From: Schwartzia sp. (in: firmicutes)
Lineage (GTDB): Bacteria > Bacillota > Negativicutes > Selenomonadales > Selenomonadaceae
Direction: 5' to 3'
Length of the DNA stretch: 52,883 bases
Assembly: GCA_017480545.1 (NCBI GenBank)
Contig: JAFVAI010000002.1
Location: 1 to 52,883 of the forward strand
Part shown: positions 15,811 through 24,596 of the stretch, piece after piece
How positions within the stretch are numbered: position 1 is the stretch's first letter
Layout: each line of letters starts with the position of its first letter
Made by a program: the position numbers and the translations under genes
The notes under the pieces: model-generated
The model's input: the letters and a program-made list of their open reading frames with translations, nothing else
Databases searched by the model: none
Told to the model about the DNA's origin: nothing

Positions 15811-16764
15811 ATGATTCTCAGCGCCAGCCGCCGCACGGATATTCCCGCCTTTTTCCCCCGTTGGTTTATGGCGCGGCTCCGGGAAGGGTTCGTGCTTTCA
15901 AGGAACCCGATGAATCTCCGGCAGGTGAGCCGCGTTTCGCTTTCGCCGGAGACGATTGACTGCATTGTGTTCTGGACGAAAAATCCCGCGCCCCTTTTGC
16001 CTTTTTTGGACGAAATCGGGGCGCGGTTTCCGTTTTATTTCCAATTCACGCTGAACGCTTACGGGCCCGACGCGGAGCCTTGGGTGCCGCCCCTTGCCGA
16101 GCGGCTGGCAACCCTGCGGCTGCTTTCGGGGGCGGTCGGGCGGGAGCGGATTGTCTGGCGGTACGACCCCGTATTTTTATCGCCTGTATATGACGCAAAG
16201 TGGCACACCGCGCGTTTTGGCGATCTGGCGCGGGAAATCGCTCCTTTCGCGTCGGGCTGCGTATTCAGCTTTCTCGATTTCTACCCGAAAATCGGAAAGC
16301 GGCTCCGCGCCCTCAACGCCCGCGTCTGCGACGAGGCGGAAATGCGCGGGTTGGGCGAGAGATTTTCGGCGGCGGGGAAACAATACGGGCTGTCCCTTTC
16401 CACCTGCGCCGAGGCCGTCGATCTGTCGGCTTTCGGCATCCGCCACGGCTGCTGCATCGATCCCGAACGCATAGAAAAGTTGACGGGGCGGCCGGTTCGC
16501 GCGGCGAAAGACAGAAACCAAAGGCCGGAATGCGGCTGCGCCGCGAGCGTGGATATCGGCGCGTACAACACCTGCCGCCACGGCTGCCGGTATTGCTACG
16601 CGAATTTCAGCCCCGAGAGCACGGCGGCGCGCATCGCCCGCCATGACGAGAATTCGCCGCTGTTGGTGGGCGGGCTGGAGCCGGGGGACCGGGTGACAAA
16701 GCGGAAAACGCCGACGCCCAAAAAGAGCCGCGAACACGCGGGACAGGGATCGCTTTTCACCTGA
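15811..16764 (+). CDS. DUF1848 family protein (intact copy)
   Basis: A 317-residue DUF1848 protein. The family function is unknown; its C-terminal cysteine cluster resembles the iron-sulphur site of radical SAM enzymes. That cluster is present here as CRHGCRYCYANF near residue 255, with CGCAAS just before it. The N-terminus MILSASRRTDIPAFFP and the VFWTKNPAP motif are typical. The ATG at 15811 is chosen over an upstream frame because AAAGGAGCC stands before it and because the same start is kept in the two truncated copies at 5042 and 9213. It ends the accessory island. Confidence 0.88.
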   Translation: MILSASRRTDIPAFFPRWFMARLREGFVLSRNPMNLRQVSRVSLSPETIDCIVFWTKNPAPLLPFLDEIGARFPFYFQFTLNAYGPDAEPWVPPLAERLATLRLLSGAVGRERIVWRYDPVFLSPVYDAKWHTARFGDLAREIAPFASGCVFSFLDFYPKIGKRLRALNARVCDEAEMRGLGERFSAAGKQYGLSLSTCAEAVDLSAFGIRHGCCIDPERIEKLTGRPVRAAKDRNQRPECGCAASVDIGAYNTCRHGCRYCYANFSPESTAARIARHDENSPLLVGGLEPGDRVTKRKTPTPKKSREHAGQGSLFT

Positions 16765-16769
16765 AACGC

Positions 16770-16798
16770 TTGCTTTGCACCGGGAATCATGATACACT
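16770..16798 (+). promoter_or_regulatory. Probable promoter of the SLH porin gene
   Basis: TTGCTT (16770) and TACACT (16793) are 17 bases apart, followed 44 bases later by the porin ATG with an AAGGAGCC ribosome site. Confidence 0.5.
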
Positions 16799-16841
16799 CC
16801 CTATGGAAATTTTACCCAATACATCGATAAGGAGCCTCATC

Positions 16842-18263
16842 ATGAAGAAAACCATCCTAGCTGCGCTGACGACAACGCTGATTGTTAGTGCGGCCCATTC
16901 CGCTTTTGCCGCGTCCAATCCTTTCGAGGACGTGCCCGCCGACCATTGGGCCTATGACGCCGTGGCGCAGCTTGCCGCCGACGGCGTGGTCGAAGGCTAC
17001 GGCGACGGCAGTTATCGAGGCAGCCAAGAAATTACCCGCTACGAGATGGCGCAGATGGTGGCCCGCGCCATGGCAAAACATCCCTCCGGCGCGGACAAAG
17101 CCCTCGTGGACAAGCTGGCCGCCGAGTTCGCCGACGAGCTGAACAATCTCGGCGTTCGGGTCGCGGCCCTCGAAAAGAAGGTGGACAATCTGCGCCTGCG
17201 CGGCATTGTCCGTTACCGCTACATCCACCGTTCCAACGCGGCGTCCCCCGCGCCGGGACATGTGCCCCCCGTTCCCGACGACCGGGTGAACGTGAACCAG
17301 ATCCTTTTGCGTCTCAACGCATCCATGCGCATCAACGAGCATTGGACGGGCAAGGCGCGTATCAATTACGGCGACTGGGAAAACGGGGACACGGCGAAGA
17401 ACGACACCAACGTCATGGTCGATCGCATCTATGTGCAGGGCGACTACAAGAACCTGAGTCTTTGCCTCGGCAAGCTGCCCTACCGATCCAAGGCCGACTA
17501 CGGCATGGTCACGGACGGCTCTTTTTCCGGCGGCTCATTGGTCGTGGGGAATGACGTCAAGGTCGCCATGAATCTTGGGCGGTTCAACGACTCCGTCAAC
17601 GGGCTGGTCTCCTTTGGCGAGTCCGCCGCCGCGTCCCTGCCCGGCGCCAGCTACGTCAGCAACCGCGGCGAAGGAGCGGCTTCCTACGGCAGTCTCGAAA
17701 TCTACAAGGATCGGGATGAGGCCCCTTTTTCATACAGCGAACGGGAAAAAGAGTTCACTTGGGGGATCGGCTGGCACCATTTCGGCCAACGAAATGAAAT
17801 GGATGCGCTGATCAATCACGGCGCCTATGACATCTTGGCGATGGGCCTCGGCTACCGATTCACGAAAAACTTGCAGTTGTCGGGCGCGTATTCCCATGCC
17901 TTCGGCGTCGATGCGGGGCCAAGGCTGAAAGCCGCGAACAACACATGGGAAGGCAGCCAGAAGAATTCCTACTCGATCCAGCTCGATTACAAGGGCGCCC
18001 ACCCGGGCAAGAAAGGTTCTTGGGGCGCGTTCGTCGCGTGGCGGCAGCTTGGCGGCTTTTCCAGCACGGGCTGGAACACATACAAGATCAATTACGCACA
18101 GGACAGTGGCACGCGCGGTCTTGAGCTCGGCGTTTCGTGGACGCCGATGCCCGGGTTCATGGCGAAGGTCAACTGGTTCAACGGGCAGAATATGAATGTT
18201 TACAGCGGCGGAGCCTCGTCCAAGGTCAACAGCGTATTCACCGAGCTTTGCTTCTACTTCTGA
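16842..18263 (+). CDS. SLH-domain outer-membrane porin (OmpM-like)
   Basis: A 473-residue exported protein. A signal peptide runs to about residue 25 (cleavage near AHSAFA). One S-layer homology domain follows (FEDVPADHWAYDAVAQLA, residues 29-85), then a short coiled coil (VAALEKKVDNL) and a long beta-barrel of alternating strands ending in the terminal aromatic LCFYF. This is the plan of the Negativicutes OmpM porins, in which the SLH domain holds peptidoglycan polyamines and the barrel sits in the outer membrane, tethering it to the wall. The ATG is chosen for the signal peptide and the AAGGAGCC site. It is the strongest taxonomic marker in the window. Confidence 0.9.
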   Translation: MKKTILAALTTTLIVSAAHSAFAASNPFEDVPADHWAYDAVAQLAADGVVEGYGDGSYRGSQEITRYEMAQMVARAMAKHPSGADKALVDKLAAEFADELNNLGVRVAALEKKVDNLRLRGIVRYRYIHRSNAASPAPGHVPPVPDDRVNVNQILLRLNASMRINEHWTGKARINYGDWENGDTAKNDTNVMVDRIYVQGDYKNLSLCLGKLPYRSKADYGMVTDGSFSGGSLVVGNDVKVAMNLGRFNDSVNGLVSFGESAAASLPGASYVSNRGEGAASYGSLEIYKDRDEAPFSYSEREKEFTWGIGWHHFGQRNEMDALINHGAYDILAMGLGYRFTKNLQLSGAYSHAFGVDAGPRLKAANNTWEGSQKNSYSIQLDYKGAHPGKKGSWGAFVAWRQLGGFSSTGWNTYKINYAQDSGTRGLELGVSWTPMPGFMAKVNWFNGQNMNVYSGGASSKVNSVFTELCFYF

Positions 18264-18326
18264 AGGCCCTCCCGGGAAGAACACTTGTTGCAGTCTGGCG
18301 GCGTAATTTGAACGCAAACGCAACGC

Positions 18327-18391
18327 TGCAAAACCTCACCCACCGGCTTCGCCGGTCCCCCCTCCCAAAAGGGGAGGGCAAGGGAGCCCGA
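18327..18391. repeat. GC-rich palindromic repeat, half copy
   Basis: CCGGCTTCGCCGG and CCCTCCCAAAAGGGGAGGG hairpins preceded by AACCTCACCCA form one half of the repeat seen at 158-300, in the opposite orientation. It lies between the porin stop and the terminator. Confidence 0.6.
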
Positions 18392-18395
18392 AAAT

Positions 18396-18437
18396 AAAAA
18401 GCGGAAACCGTCTTCCCGGCGGCTTCCGCTTTTTTTG
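18396..18437. terminator. Bidirectional terminator between the porin gene and dinB
   Basis: AAAAAGCGGAAACCG pairs with the GGCGGCTTCCGCTTTTT arm, with T runs on both strands. It separates two convergent transcription units. Confidence 0.85.
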
Positions 18438-18442
18438 TATGG

Positions 18443-19615
18443 TCATTCTTCCGGCTCGCCTTTCGGCTTCGTCAGGGCGGCGCGGGTCAGGATGTTTTCC
18501 CCGAAGCGGCTTTTCAGTTGGTCGATGGCGCCGTAGAGTTTTTCCTTTTTCTCGTGGTCGTCGAAAAGGGAAAGCTCCCCTTTCGTGGAAAGGTTGCCCG
18601 CGCTGACGCCGAGGAGCCGTATGCCCGCGCCGGGCGGCGCGGGAAAAGCGCGGAACAGAGCGCGGGCCGCCGCGAAAATGTCCTCATCGTAAGACACGGG
18701 CTCCGGGAAGGTCTGCTGCCGCGTGTAGGTTTCGAAAGGCGCGACGCGAATCTTCAGCGTGACGGTGCGGGCAGCGAGGCCTTCCCGGCGGAGCCGCCAA
18801 CCAACTTCCTCCGAAAGCGAGAGCAGGATGCGCTCGGCTTCCTCGCGGCTGTGAATGTCTTCGGCGAAGGTTTCCTCCCGCCCGATGGACTGCGCGGCGC
18901 GGGTCGGCGCCACGGGGCGGCCGTCGAGGCCGTGGGCGAGGGCGATGAGCTGCGCCGCCATGCGGTCGCCCAACGTCCGCGCCAGTCGGCTCCGGTCGGC
19001 GGCGGCAAGCTGCCCGATGGTTTTGAGGCCGAGGGCGGCAAGGCGCGCTTCCGTTTTCTTTCCGACGCCGAAAATGCGGCTAACGGGAAGCGGCGCGAGA
19101 ACCCGCTCCGCGTCCTCGGGGCGGATCACTACGAGGCCGTCGGGCTTTTCCATATCGGAGGCTAACTTTGCCAAGAATTTGTTCGGCGCGATGCCGACGG
19201 AAGCGGTCAGCCCCGTTTCCTCGCGCACGGCGCGCTTGATCGCCTCGCCGTAGGCGCGGGGGCTGTCCATCAGCCGCTCCATGCCCGTGAGGTCGAGAAA
19301 TCCCTCGTCAATGGAAAGCTGCTCGATGACCGGGGAGAAGCGCGAGAGGACGGAAAAAATCTGCCGCGACACGGCGCTGTATTTTGCGTGGTCGCCGCGC
19401 AGGAAAACGGCGTCTGGACACCGGCGCCGCGCCGTGACCATGGGCATTGCCGAGTGAACGCCGAATTTCCGTGCCTCATAGGAGGCAGTGGACACGACGC
19501 CACGAGCCCCCAGCCCGCCGACAATGACGGATTTCCCTCGGTATTCCTCATGGTCGCGCTGCTCGACGGAAGCGAAGAACGCGTCCATGTCTATATGAAG
19601 GATAACACGTTCCAT
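18443..19615 (-). CDS. dinB: DNA polymerase IV (Y-family translesion polymerase)
   Basis: A 390-residue Y-family polymerase that copies past damaged bases. Catalytic metal ligands are seen in HIDMDAFFASVEQ (Asp9) and SIDEGFLD (Asp103, Glu104). The thumb motif KFLAKLASDMEKPDG and the helix-hairpin-helix GVGKKTEARL follow, with a C-terminal little-finger domain. It is the last gene of a minus-strand unit snf2 - VOC - dinB, with a 31-base gap to the VOC gene. Its length is slightly above the family norm. No LexA-like operator was recognised close by. Confidence 0.95.
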   Translation of the reverse strand: MERVILHIDMDAFFASVEQRDHEEYRGKSVIVGGLGARGVVSTASYEARKFGVHSAMPMVTARRRCPDAVFLRGDHAKYSAVSRQIFSVLSRFSPVIEQLSIDEGFLDLTGMERLMDSPRAYGEAIKRAVREETGLTASVGIAPNKFLAKLASDMEKPDGLVVIRPEDAERVLAPLPVSRIFGVGKKTEARLAALGLKTIGQLAAADRSRLARTLGDRMAAQLIALAHGLDGRPVAPTRAAQSIGREETFAEDIHSREEAERILLSLSEEVGWRLRREGLAARTVTLKIRVAPFETYTRQQTFPEPVSYDEDIFAAARALFRAFPAPPGAGIRLLGVSAGNLSTKGELSLFDDHEKKEKLYGAIDQLKSRFGENILTRAALTKPKGEPEE

Positions 19616-19646
19616 ACTGCGCCCCCGTTACTCAAACTGCCATCTT

Positions 19647-20036
19647 TCACTCTCCATGATCTTCATAAAACCCTATCTCGACAAGATTGCCGTCGGGATC
19701 CCTGAGATATATGCTCTTCATCGTGCCGCGCGCGCCGTGCCGTATCACCACGTCCGATACGAGCGGCGCTTTTTTTGCGCGCAGCTCCTCGTAGGCTTCT
19801 TGCGCGTCTCCCTCCGCCGCGAAGCAGAGGTCGAGACTGCCCGCCAACGGGTAGGCCGCCGCAGGCAGAAATTCTGCGGGTTTTCTGTGGATATTGATTT
19901 TCTGTGCGCCGAAATACAGCGCGTACCGTCCGTCCGCTTCCTCCGCGCGAAACCCCAACAGCCCCGCGTAGAAGCCGAGGCACGCTTTCAGATTCGCCGT
20001 CGTCAGTACGATATGGTCGAAAGACCGCACCTTCAT
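19647..20036 (-). CDS. VOC superfamily (glyoxalase/dioxygenase-fold) protein
   Basis: A 129-residue single-domain VOC protein with paired beta-alpha-beta-beta-beta units. It starts SFDHIVLTTANL with a His metal ligand and ends YLRDPDGNLVEIGFYE with the C-terminal Glu ligand, the usual signature. Members bind a divalent metal and act as glyoxalases, dioxygenases or antibiotic-binding proteins; this one cannot be assigned to a substrate. It starts 11 bases after the helicase stop and is followed closely by dinB, so the three are probably co-transcribed. Confidence 0.85.
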   Translation of the reverse strand: MKVRSFDHIVLTTANLKACLGFYAGLLGFRAEEADGRYALYFGAQKINIHRKPAEFLPAAAYPLAGSLDLCFAAEGDAQEAYEELRAKKAPLVSDVVIRHGARGTMKSIYLRDPDGNLVEIGFYEDHGE

Positions 20037-20047
20037 AAAGACCTCTC

Positions 20048-23000
20048 CTATTCAAACAGCGCCCGGATTTCCGCCTCGGTGAGCTTCGACAGGAAGCTCT
20101 CGCCGGGCCGGATCATCTTGTCGATCAGCGCCTTTTTTTGCTCCTGCAACGCGAAGATTTTTTCCTCGATGGTGTCCTTCGTGACGAGCTTCACCACCTG
20201 CACCTTGTTCATCTGGCCGATGCGATAGACGCGATCAGCGGCCTGCTCCTCGACGGCGGGGTTCCACCACGGGTCATAATGAATCACCATATCCGCGCCG
20301 ATAAGGTTCAGCCCGGTGCCGCCGGCCTTCAGCGAAATGAGGAACACCGGCTTTGTCCCGGCGTTGAACTCCTTGACGAGCCGGAGCCGCTCGGCGGCGG
20401 GCGTCGAGCCGTCCAGATAATCGCAGTCGAGGCCCGCGGCGGCGAGCCGATCCCAAATGCGCCGGAGCATGGCGGTGAACTGGGAGAAAATCAGCATACG
20501 GTGGCCGCCCGCCGCCGCATCGGTCGCAATCTCTTCCAAAAGATCCAACTTGCCGGAGCCGCCCTCGTAGTTTTCGAGAAACAGCGCGGGATCGCAGGCA
20601 ATCTGACGGAGCCGCGTCAACAGCGCGAGAATCTTGATGCGGCTGGCATCGAAGCCCCGCGATTTCAGTTCTTGCGCCAATTCCTTCCGGCTTTGGGCAA
20701 AATAGGCCTTGTACACCTTCTCCTGCTCCGGCGTCATCTCGTTCGTCAGGCGGCTCTCGGTCTTGTCCGGCAGCTCCGTCAGCACGTCCCGCTTCAGGCG
20801 GCGCAGGATAAATGGCGCGATGTGCCGCCGCAGATTGTCTGTCCTGGCCGCGTCCCCGTCCTTGACGATGCCCGTCTCGTATTTCTGCCGGAAGGTCTTG
20901 TGCCCGCCGAGGTAGCCCGGCAGCAGAAAATCGAAAATCGACCAAAGCTCGGTCAGCGTGTTCTCGATGGGTGTGCCCGTCAGCGCGAAGCGCGCGTCCG
21001 CCCGGATGCGTTTGACCGCCTTCGCCGCCTTCGTCGTCGGGTTCTTGATATGCTGCGCCTCGTCAAGGATCGCGCAGGAAAACCGCAGCTTTTCATAGCT
21101 TTCCTCGTCGATGCGAAGGGTTGCGTAAGTCGTAACAACGACATCCACGCCCTCCGCAAAGGCATCCTCCAGTATCTCCCCGCGCCGGGACTTCGTCCCC
21201 GCCACGGCCACGGCGCGAAGGTCCGGCGCGAACCGCGCAATCTCGTCGAGCCAACCATAAATCAGCGAAGTCGGCGTCACCACGAGAGCGGGCGGCGTAT
21301 CAGGGCCGCGCCGCGAAAGCAGAAACGCGATGGCTTGGAGCGTCTTGCCGAGGCCCATATCGTCGGCAAGGATGCCGCCCAGCCCGTGGGCCGCCAACGA
21401 TGACAGCCAACGGTAGCCCGTCTCCTGATAGTCGCGGAGCACACCGGACAGCTCCTCGGGCACCTCCCGCTCCGCCTCCGCCGGGTTTCGGATATCCCGC
21501 ACCAATGCGCGGAAACCTTTTCCGACGGACAGGCGAAACCCCTCCGTCTCCTTCGCCAGCGTATCGACATAAAGCGCCTCCGCCAACGGCAGCTCCGCCT
21601 TGCCGCCCTTCAGCTTCGCCAGACCCGTCTCCTCGGCGAAATCCGCCAACGCGGACAGCCCCTCGCCGTCCAACGTCAAAAAGGTATTGTCCTTCAGACG
21701 GTGATAGCGTTGCCTCAGCCGATAGGAACGCAAAATCTCGATCAGTTCGTCAAAATCGAAATCGCCGCCGGAAAACGTCAACTCCAAAAGATTGTCCTGA
21801 TTCACCGAAACGCCCAACGTCACCGGCGGCATCATCCGCACCGGGCGGCGCGTAAAACTCTCGCTGTACAGGACATCCGCCAGCTTTGAAAGCTCCGGCA
21901 CACCATCGCGCAGGAAATCGTAAGCCCGCTCCTCCTCCGGCTGCACGAAGCGCCCGTCCTCGGGCTGAAATCCCCAGCCGTCCAAAAGCGCGAGAATCGA
22001 CTGCTCCGTTTCCATATCGCGAATCAGCCCCGCCCTGCCCGGCGAGGGCTTTTTTTGTGCCTGTGAAGGATGGGCTGGATTCAGCACCGTCTCGCCGTAG
22101 CGAAAGGAAACCTCGACTGCGACGCCATCCCCGAGATAATCAATCCGCGCCTCCGCCTCGAGCGGCAACATCTTGTACCGCTCCGTAAAGGAACGGGCCA
22201 CCCTGACCTCGGCGGCTTTCCGCATTTGCGGCAGCACCAACGAAAAAAAGTCCGCCATGCCCGACGCGTCCACATCAATCCGGCGCCTGTCGGGAAAAGC
22301 CTCCAGCAGCCGATGAAAAGGCTCGCGCGCCTCCGGCGGCACATGGCAGATCAGCCCGCCGTGCAGCACCCATTCGCAATCCTCCGTAAGCTGCATCAAA
22401 AGGCCGTTCGCGCCAATCTCGATCCGCCCGTTCCCGCCCCGATCCTCCACATCCACGACAATCTGCGGCGCGCCATCCGCCACGCCGCCATCCACCGCGC
22501 CGAGGCCCTCCACGTCCACCGTGAACGTCTCGCCCCGCATGATCTGGCAAAACCGGGCCAAATTCGAAGGCGACAGCTTGAACCGTTTCCCGGAAAAAAT
22601 CGTCTGGCCGCTTTGCAGACGAAAAAACGCGCTGTACGTGTGCAAACTTTCCTCGTCCAGATAAGCGCCCAAAAGCATCGACCAAAGCCCGGCGGAGACG
22701 CCCGCCTCAAAAACAACGGAGGACGGCGCCACTGTCAAATCCTTGCCGAAAGTAATCGCTGCCGTCCCCTCCGTCTGACGCATAAAATCCAGCACTGACC
22801 GCAGGACATAGAGCCGCTGCCGCCCGATACGGAACTCTAGCCAAGAAACCGGCACACCGTACTCGAAACCCACGCAGAATTTCGGTACGAGGCGGAGCGG
22901 CTCCGTCGGCGGCTCCAACCTTGTCTCGCGACGCTCATACACGGCAAACAGACGCTTCGCCGCATTGGAAAGCGCGTCGGCCTTGCTTTTCCGATCCGAA

Positions 23001-23296
23001 AGCCCGTGCGCCTGCACCTCCTTCAAGAGCGCGACGACATGCTTGCACGCGCCCTCATACAGCCCCGCCGCCGGGCAGTCGCAAGAATGGCGAATCACCA
23101 GTCCGCCGGCAATGCTCGCCGTCACGAAATAAGCGAAAGGCCCGGAGCCCTTCACCTCCGCCTCGTAATCGAAGGATCCGCGTCCGGTCACCCGCTTCGT
23201 TATCGTCACCGCGCCGTCCCGTTGGTACGCGCACCCACGCCGATACGAAGCCTCATTGGCGACCCGCCGGATCTCCGCATCCGTGACAATCTCCAT
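20048..23296 (-). CDS. SNF2-family helicase with SWIM zinc finger
   Basis: A 1082-residue DEAD/H superfamily 2 protein of the bacterial SNF2 type. A SWIM zinc finger (CDCPAAGLYEGACKH) is near residue 75, then a 500-residue SNF2-associated region. The ATPase follows with ADDMGLGKTLQ (motif I), ILDEAQHIKNP (motif II) and LTGTPIENTLTELW (motif III), and the second helicase lobe with GGTGLNLIGAD and ADRVYRIGQ (motifs V-VI). Such proteins move along duplex DNA and displace bound proteins. The ATG at 23296 is preferred over an in-frame ATG 21 codons upstream because GGGAGGG precedes it. It heads the operon ending in dinB. Confidence 0.92.
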   Translation of the reverse strand: MEIVTDAEIRRVANEASYRRGCAYQRDGAVTITKRVTGRGSFDYEAEVKGSGPFAYFVTASIAGGLVIRHSCDCPAAGLYEGACKHVVALLKEVQAHGLSDRKSKADALSNAAKRLFAVYERRETRLEPPTEPLRLVPKFCVGFEYGVPVSWLEFRIGRQRLYVLRSVLDFMRQTEGTAAITFGKDLTVAPSSVVFEAGVSAGLWSMLLGAYLDEESLHTYSAFFRLQSGQTIFSGKRFKLSPSNLARFCQIMRGETFTVDVEGLGAVDGGVADGAPQIVVDVEDRGGNGRIEIGANGLLMQLTEDCEWVLHGGLICHVPPEAREPFHRLLEAFPDRRRIDVDASGMADFFSLVLPQMRKAAEVRVARSFTERYKMLPLEAEARIDYLGDGVAVEVSFRYGETVLNPAHPSQAQKKPSPGRAGLIRDMETEQSILALLDGWGFQPEDGRFVQPEEERAYDFLRDGVPELSKLADVLYSESFTRRPVRMMPPVTLGVSVNQDNLLELTFSGGDFDFDELIEILRSYRLRQRYHRLKDNTFLTLDGEGLSALADFAEETGLAKLKGGKAELPLAEALYVDTLAKETEGFRLSVGKGFRALVRDIRNPAEAEREVPEELSGVLRDYQETGYRWLSSLAAHGLGGILADDMGLGKTLQAIAFLLSRRGPDTPPALVVTPTSLIYGWLDEIARFAPDLRAVAVAGTKSRRGEILEDAFAEGVDVVVTTYATLRIDEESYEKLRFSCAILDEAQHIKNPTTKAAKAVKRIRADARFALTGTPIENTLTELWSIFDFLLPGYLGGHKTFRQKYETGIVKDGDAARTDNLRRHIAPFILRRLKRDVLTELPDKTESRLTNEMTPEQEKVYKAYFAQSRKELAQELKSRGFDASRIKILALLTRLRQIACDPALFLENYEGGSGKLDLLEEIATDAAAGGHRMLIFSQFTAMLRRIWDRLAAAGLDCDYLDGSTPAAERLRLVKEFNAGTKPVFLISLKAGGTGLNLIGADMVIHYDPWWNPAVEEQAADRVYRIGQMNKVQVVKLVTKDTIEEKIFALQEQKKALIDKMIRPGESFLSKLTEAEIRALFE

Positions 23297-23329
23297 GCCT
23301 GTCCCTCCCCTGAATGTCTGTATCTTGTT

Positions 23330-23359
23330 ATTATACCATTTGTCGCGGCAACATTCCAA
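23330..23359 (-). promoter_or_regulatory. Probable promoter of the snf2-VOC-dinB operon
   Basis: On the minus strand, TTGGAA (23359-23354) and a perfect TATAAT (23335-23330) are 18 bases apart, 34 bases before the snf2 start. There is no strong terminator between this promoter and the preceding TPR gene stop at 23403. Confidence 0.55.
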
Positions 23360-23402
23360 ACAAAAAGGGATTAGCGACTAAAGGCGAGTATGGGTATTCT
23401 TC

Positions 23403-24596
23403 CTATAGATTTTTCCTTATGCCATTCACTTCATCCGCATAATAACTCGTATTCAGCCGATCATATTGTTTCAGCGCTTTTCTCGCGTGCTGCGTATCAT
23501 CGCCGTTGATGGCGATGCACATCATGTTATAAAGCGCGAGCGCGGCATCTTCTTCGCAATCCGCAATGGCGAGCAATCGTTCTTCGATATGCCACGCGAG
23601 AAAATATTGGTTCGTCAGCTGATATATCCATGAAAGATGCCCGAAACATTCGACTTCAAGGTCGTGTTCACGTTTTTCTGCCGCCATCTTCAGAAGTGCT
23701 TCTTTGAAAGCCTCCGCCGCTTCGTCGTAAAGCAGAAACTTTTCGAGCGCGACGCCACGATGAAAACATTGGCGAAAAGAAGCATCGGAAAGCGTCATAG
23801 CCCGGTTCAAAATCTGAATTGCCATAAGATGCTCGCCGTGTTCCGAAAGGGTTTCGGCAAGCTGCTCCAAAGGCTCCGGCGTATCCGCGAAAATCTCATA
23901 GGTTTTCGTTAAGTCCTCCCGTGACGGATAAACGGGAGGACATTTCTTCTTGGCGGAACGGAGGTAATCCAACACCTTCGGAATTAAACTCTTGCGTACA
24001 GAATCGGAATCGGCGTACCAAATATGAGATTGTCCCATGCCGCGCCCTTGCCCCGCCTGCGATGCGGTCGGAATCTCAAAATCCCGTTCATTTTCGGGAA
24101 TCAGAAACACATCCTGCTCGTTTGCCCGAAATACATGATCCCAATCTGTATGCGCTTCCCCCAGTGTGTTGTCAAAAAAGGTCTGCCATTCCCGGTACAT
24201 ATCGGCGTGCTCATACCATCCGACGATGCGCCGCCCGTCCTCGCCCGTCGCAACCCATACGACGGTTACATCATGAATCGCGTCGGCCTCTGCCGCGCCT
24301 TTTTCGACACGTTCAAGGTTTAAGTTGTTTCCCCTGTGTTGGACAAAGCCATAGCAAACATGATTGCGCGGGGAAAAGTTCAGGCTCTCCCATGCGTCTC
24401 CTGTTTCGGCGACGAAGGATCCGCCATTTCGTGGCTTGTCGTTTTCTGTGATTCCATGATAATGCTTCATCCACGCAATATTACAGAAGACAATTTTCGT
24501 CGTTTTCGCTCTTTTGAATGCTTTAAGTTCAGCTTCTGCCCTGCTGATTGCTTCCAGTTGCGCCTTCGTCAATGATTCCGGCTTCTTTTTGGTCAT
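23403..24596 (-). CDS. Uncharacterised protein: N-terminal recognition-like domain plus TPR repeats
   Basis: A 397-residue protein. Residues 35-150 form a globular domain with a distinctive series: FCNIAWMKHYHG, GGSFV, NFSPRNHVCYGFVQ, VVWVAT and IVGWYEHADMYREW. This domain was not matched to a named family. Residues 235-390 look like tetratricopeptide repeats (LAETLSEHGEHLMAIQILNR, ALEKFLLYDEAAEAFKEA), a protein-protein contact scaffold. Its start overlaps the previous gene's stop by four bases, so it is translated together with that protein and probably works with it. No catalytic motif is evident. Confidence 0.6.
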   Translation of the reverse strand: MTKKKPESLTKAQLEAISRAEAELKAFKRAKTTKIVFCNIAWMKHYHGITENDKPRNGGSFVAETGDAWESLNFSPRNHVCYGFVQHRGNNLNLERVEKGAAEADAIHDVTVVWVATGEDGRRIVGWYEHADMYREWQTFFDNTLGEAHTDWDHVFRANEQDVFLIPENERDFEIPTASQAGQGRGMGQSHIWYADSDSVRKSLIPKVLDYLRSAKKKCPPVYPSREDLTKTYEIFADTPEPLEQLAETLSEHGEHLMAIQILNRAMTLSDASFRQCFHRGVALEKFLLYDEAAEAFKEALLKMAAEKREHDLEVECFGHLSWIYQLTNQYFLAWHIEERLLAIADCEEDAALALYNMMCIAINGDDTQHARKALKQYDRLNTSYYADEVNGIRKNL

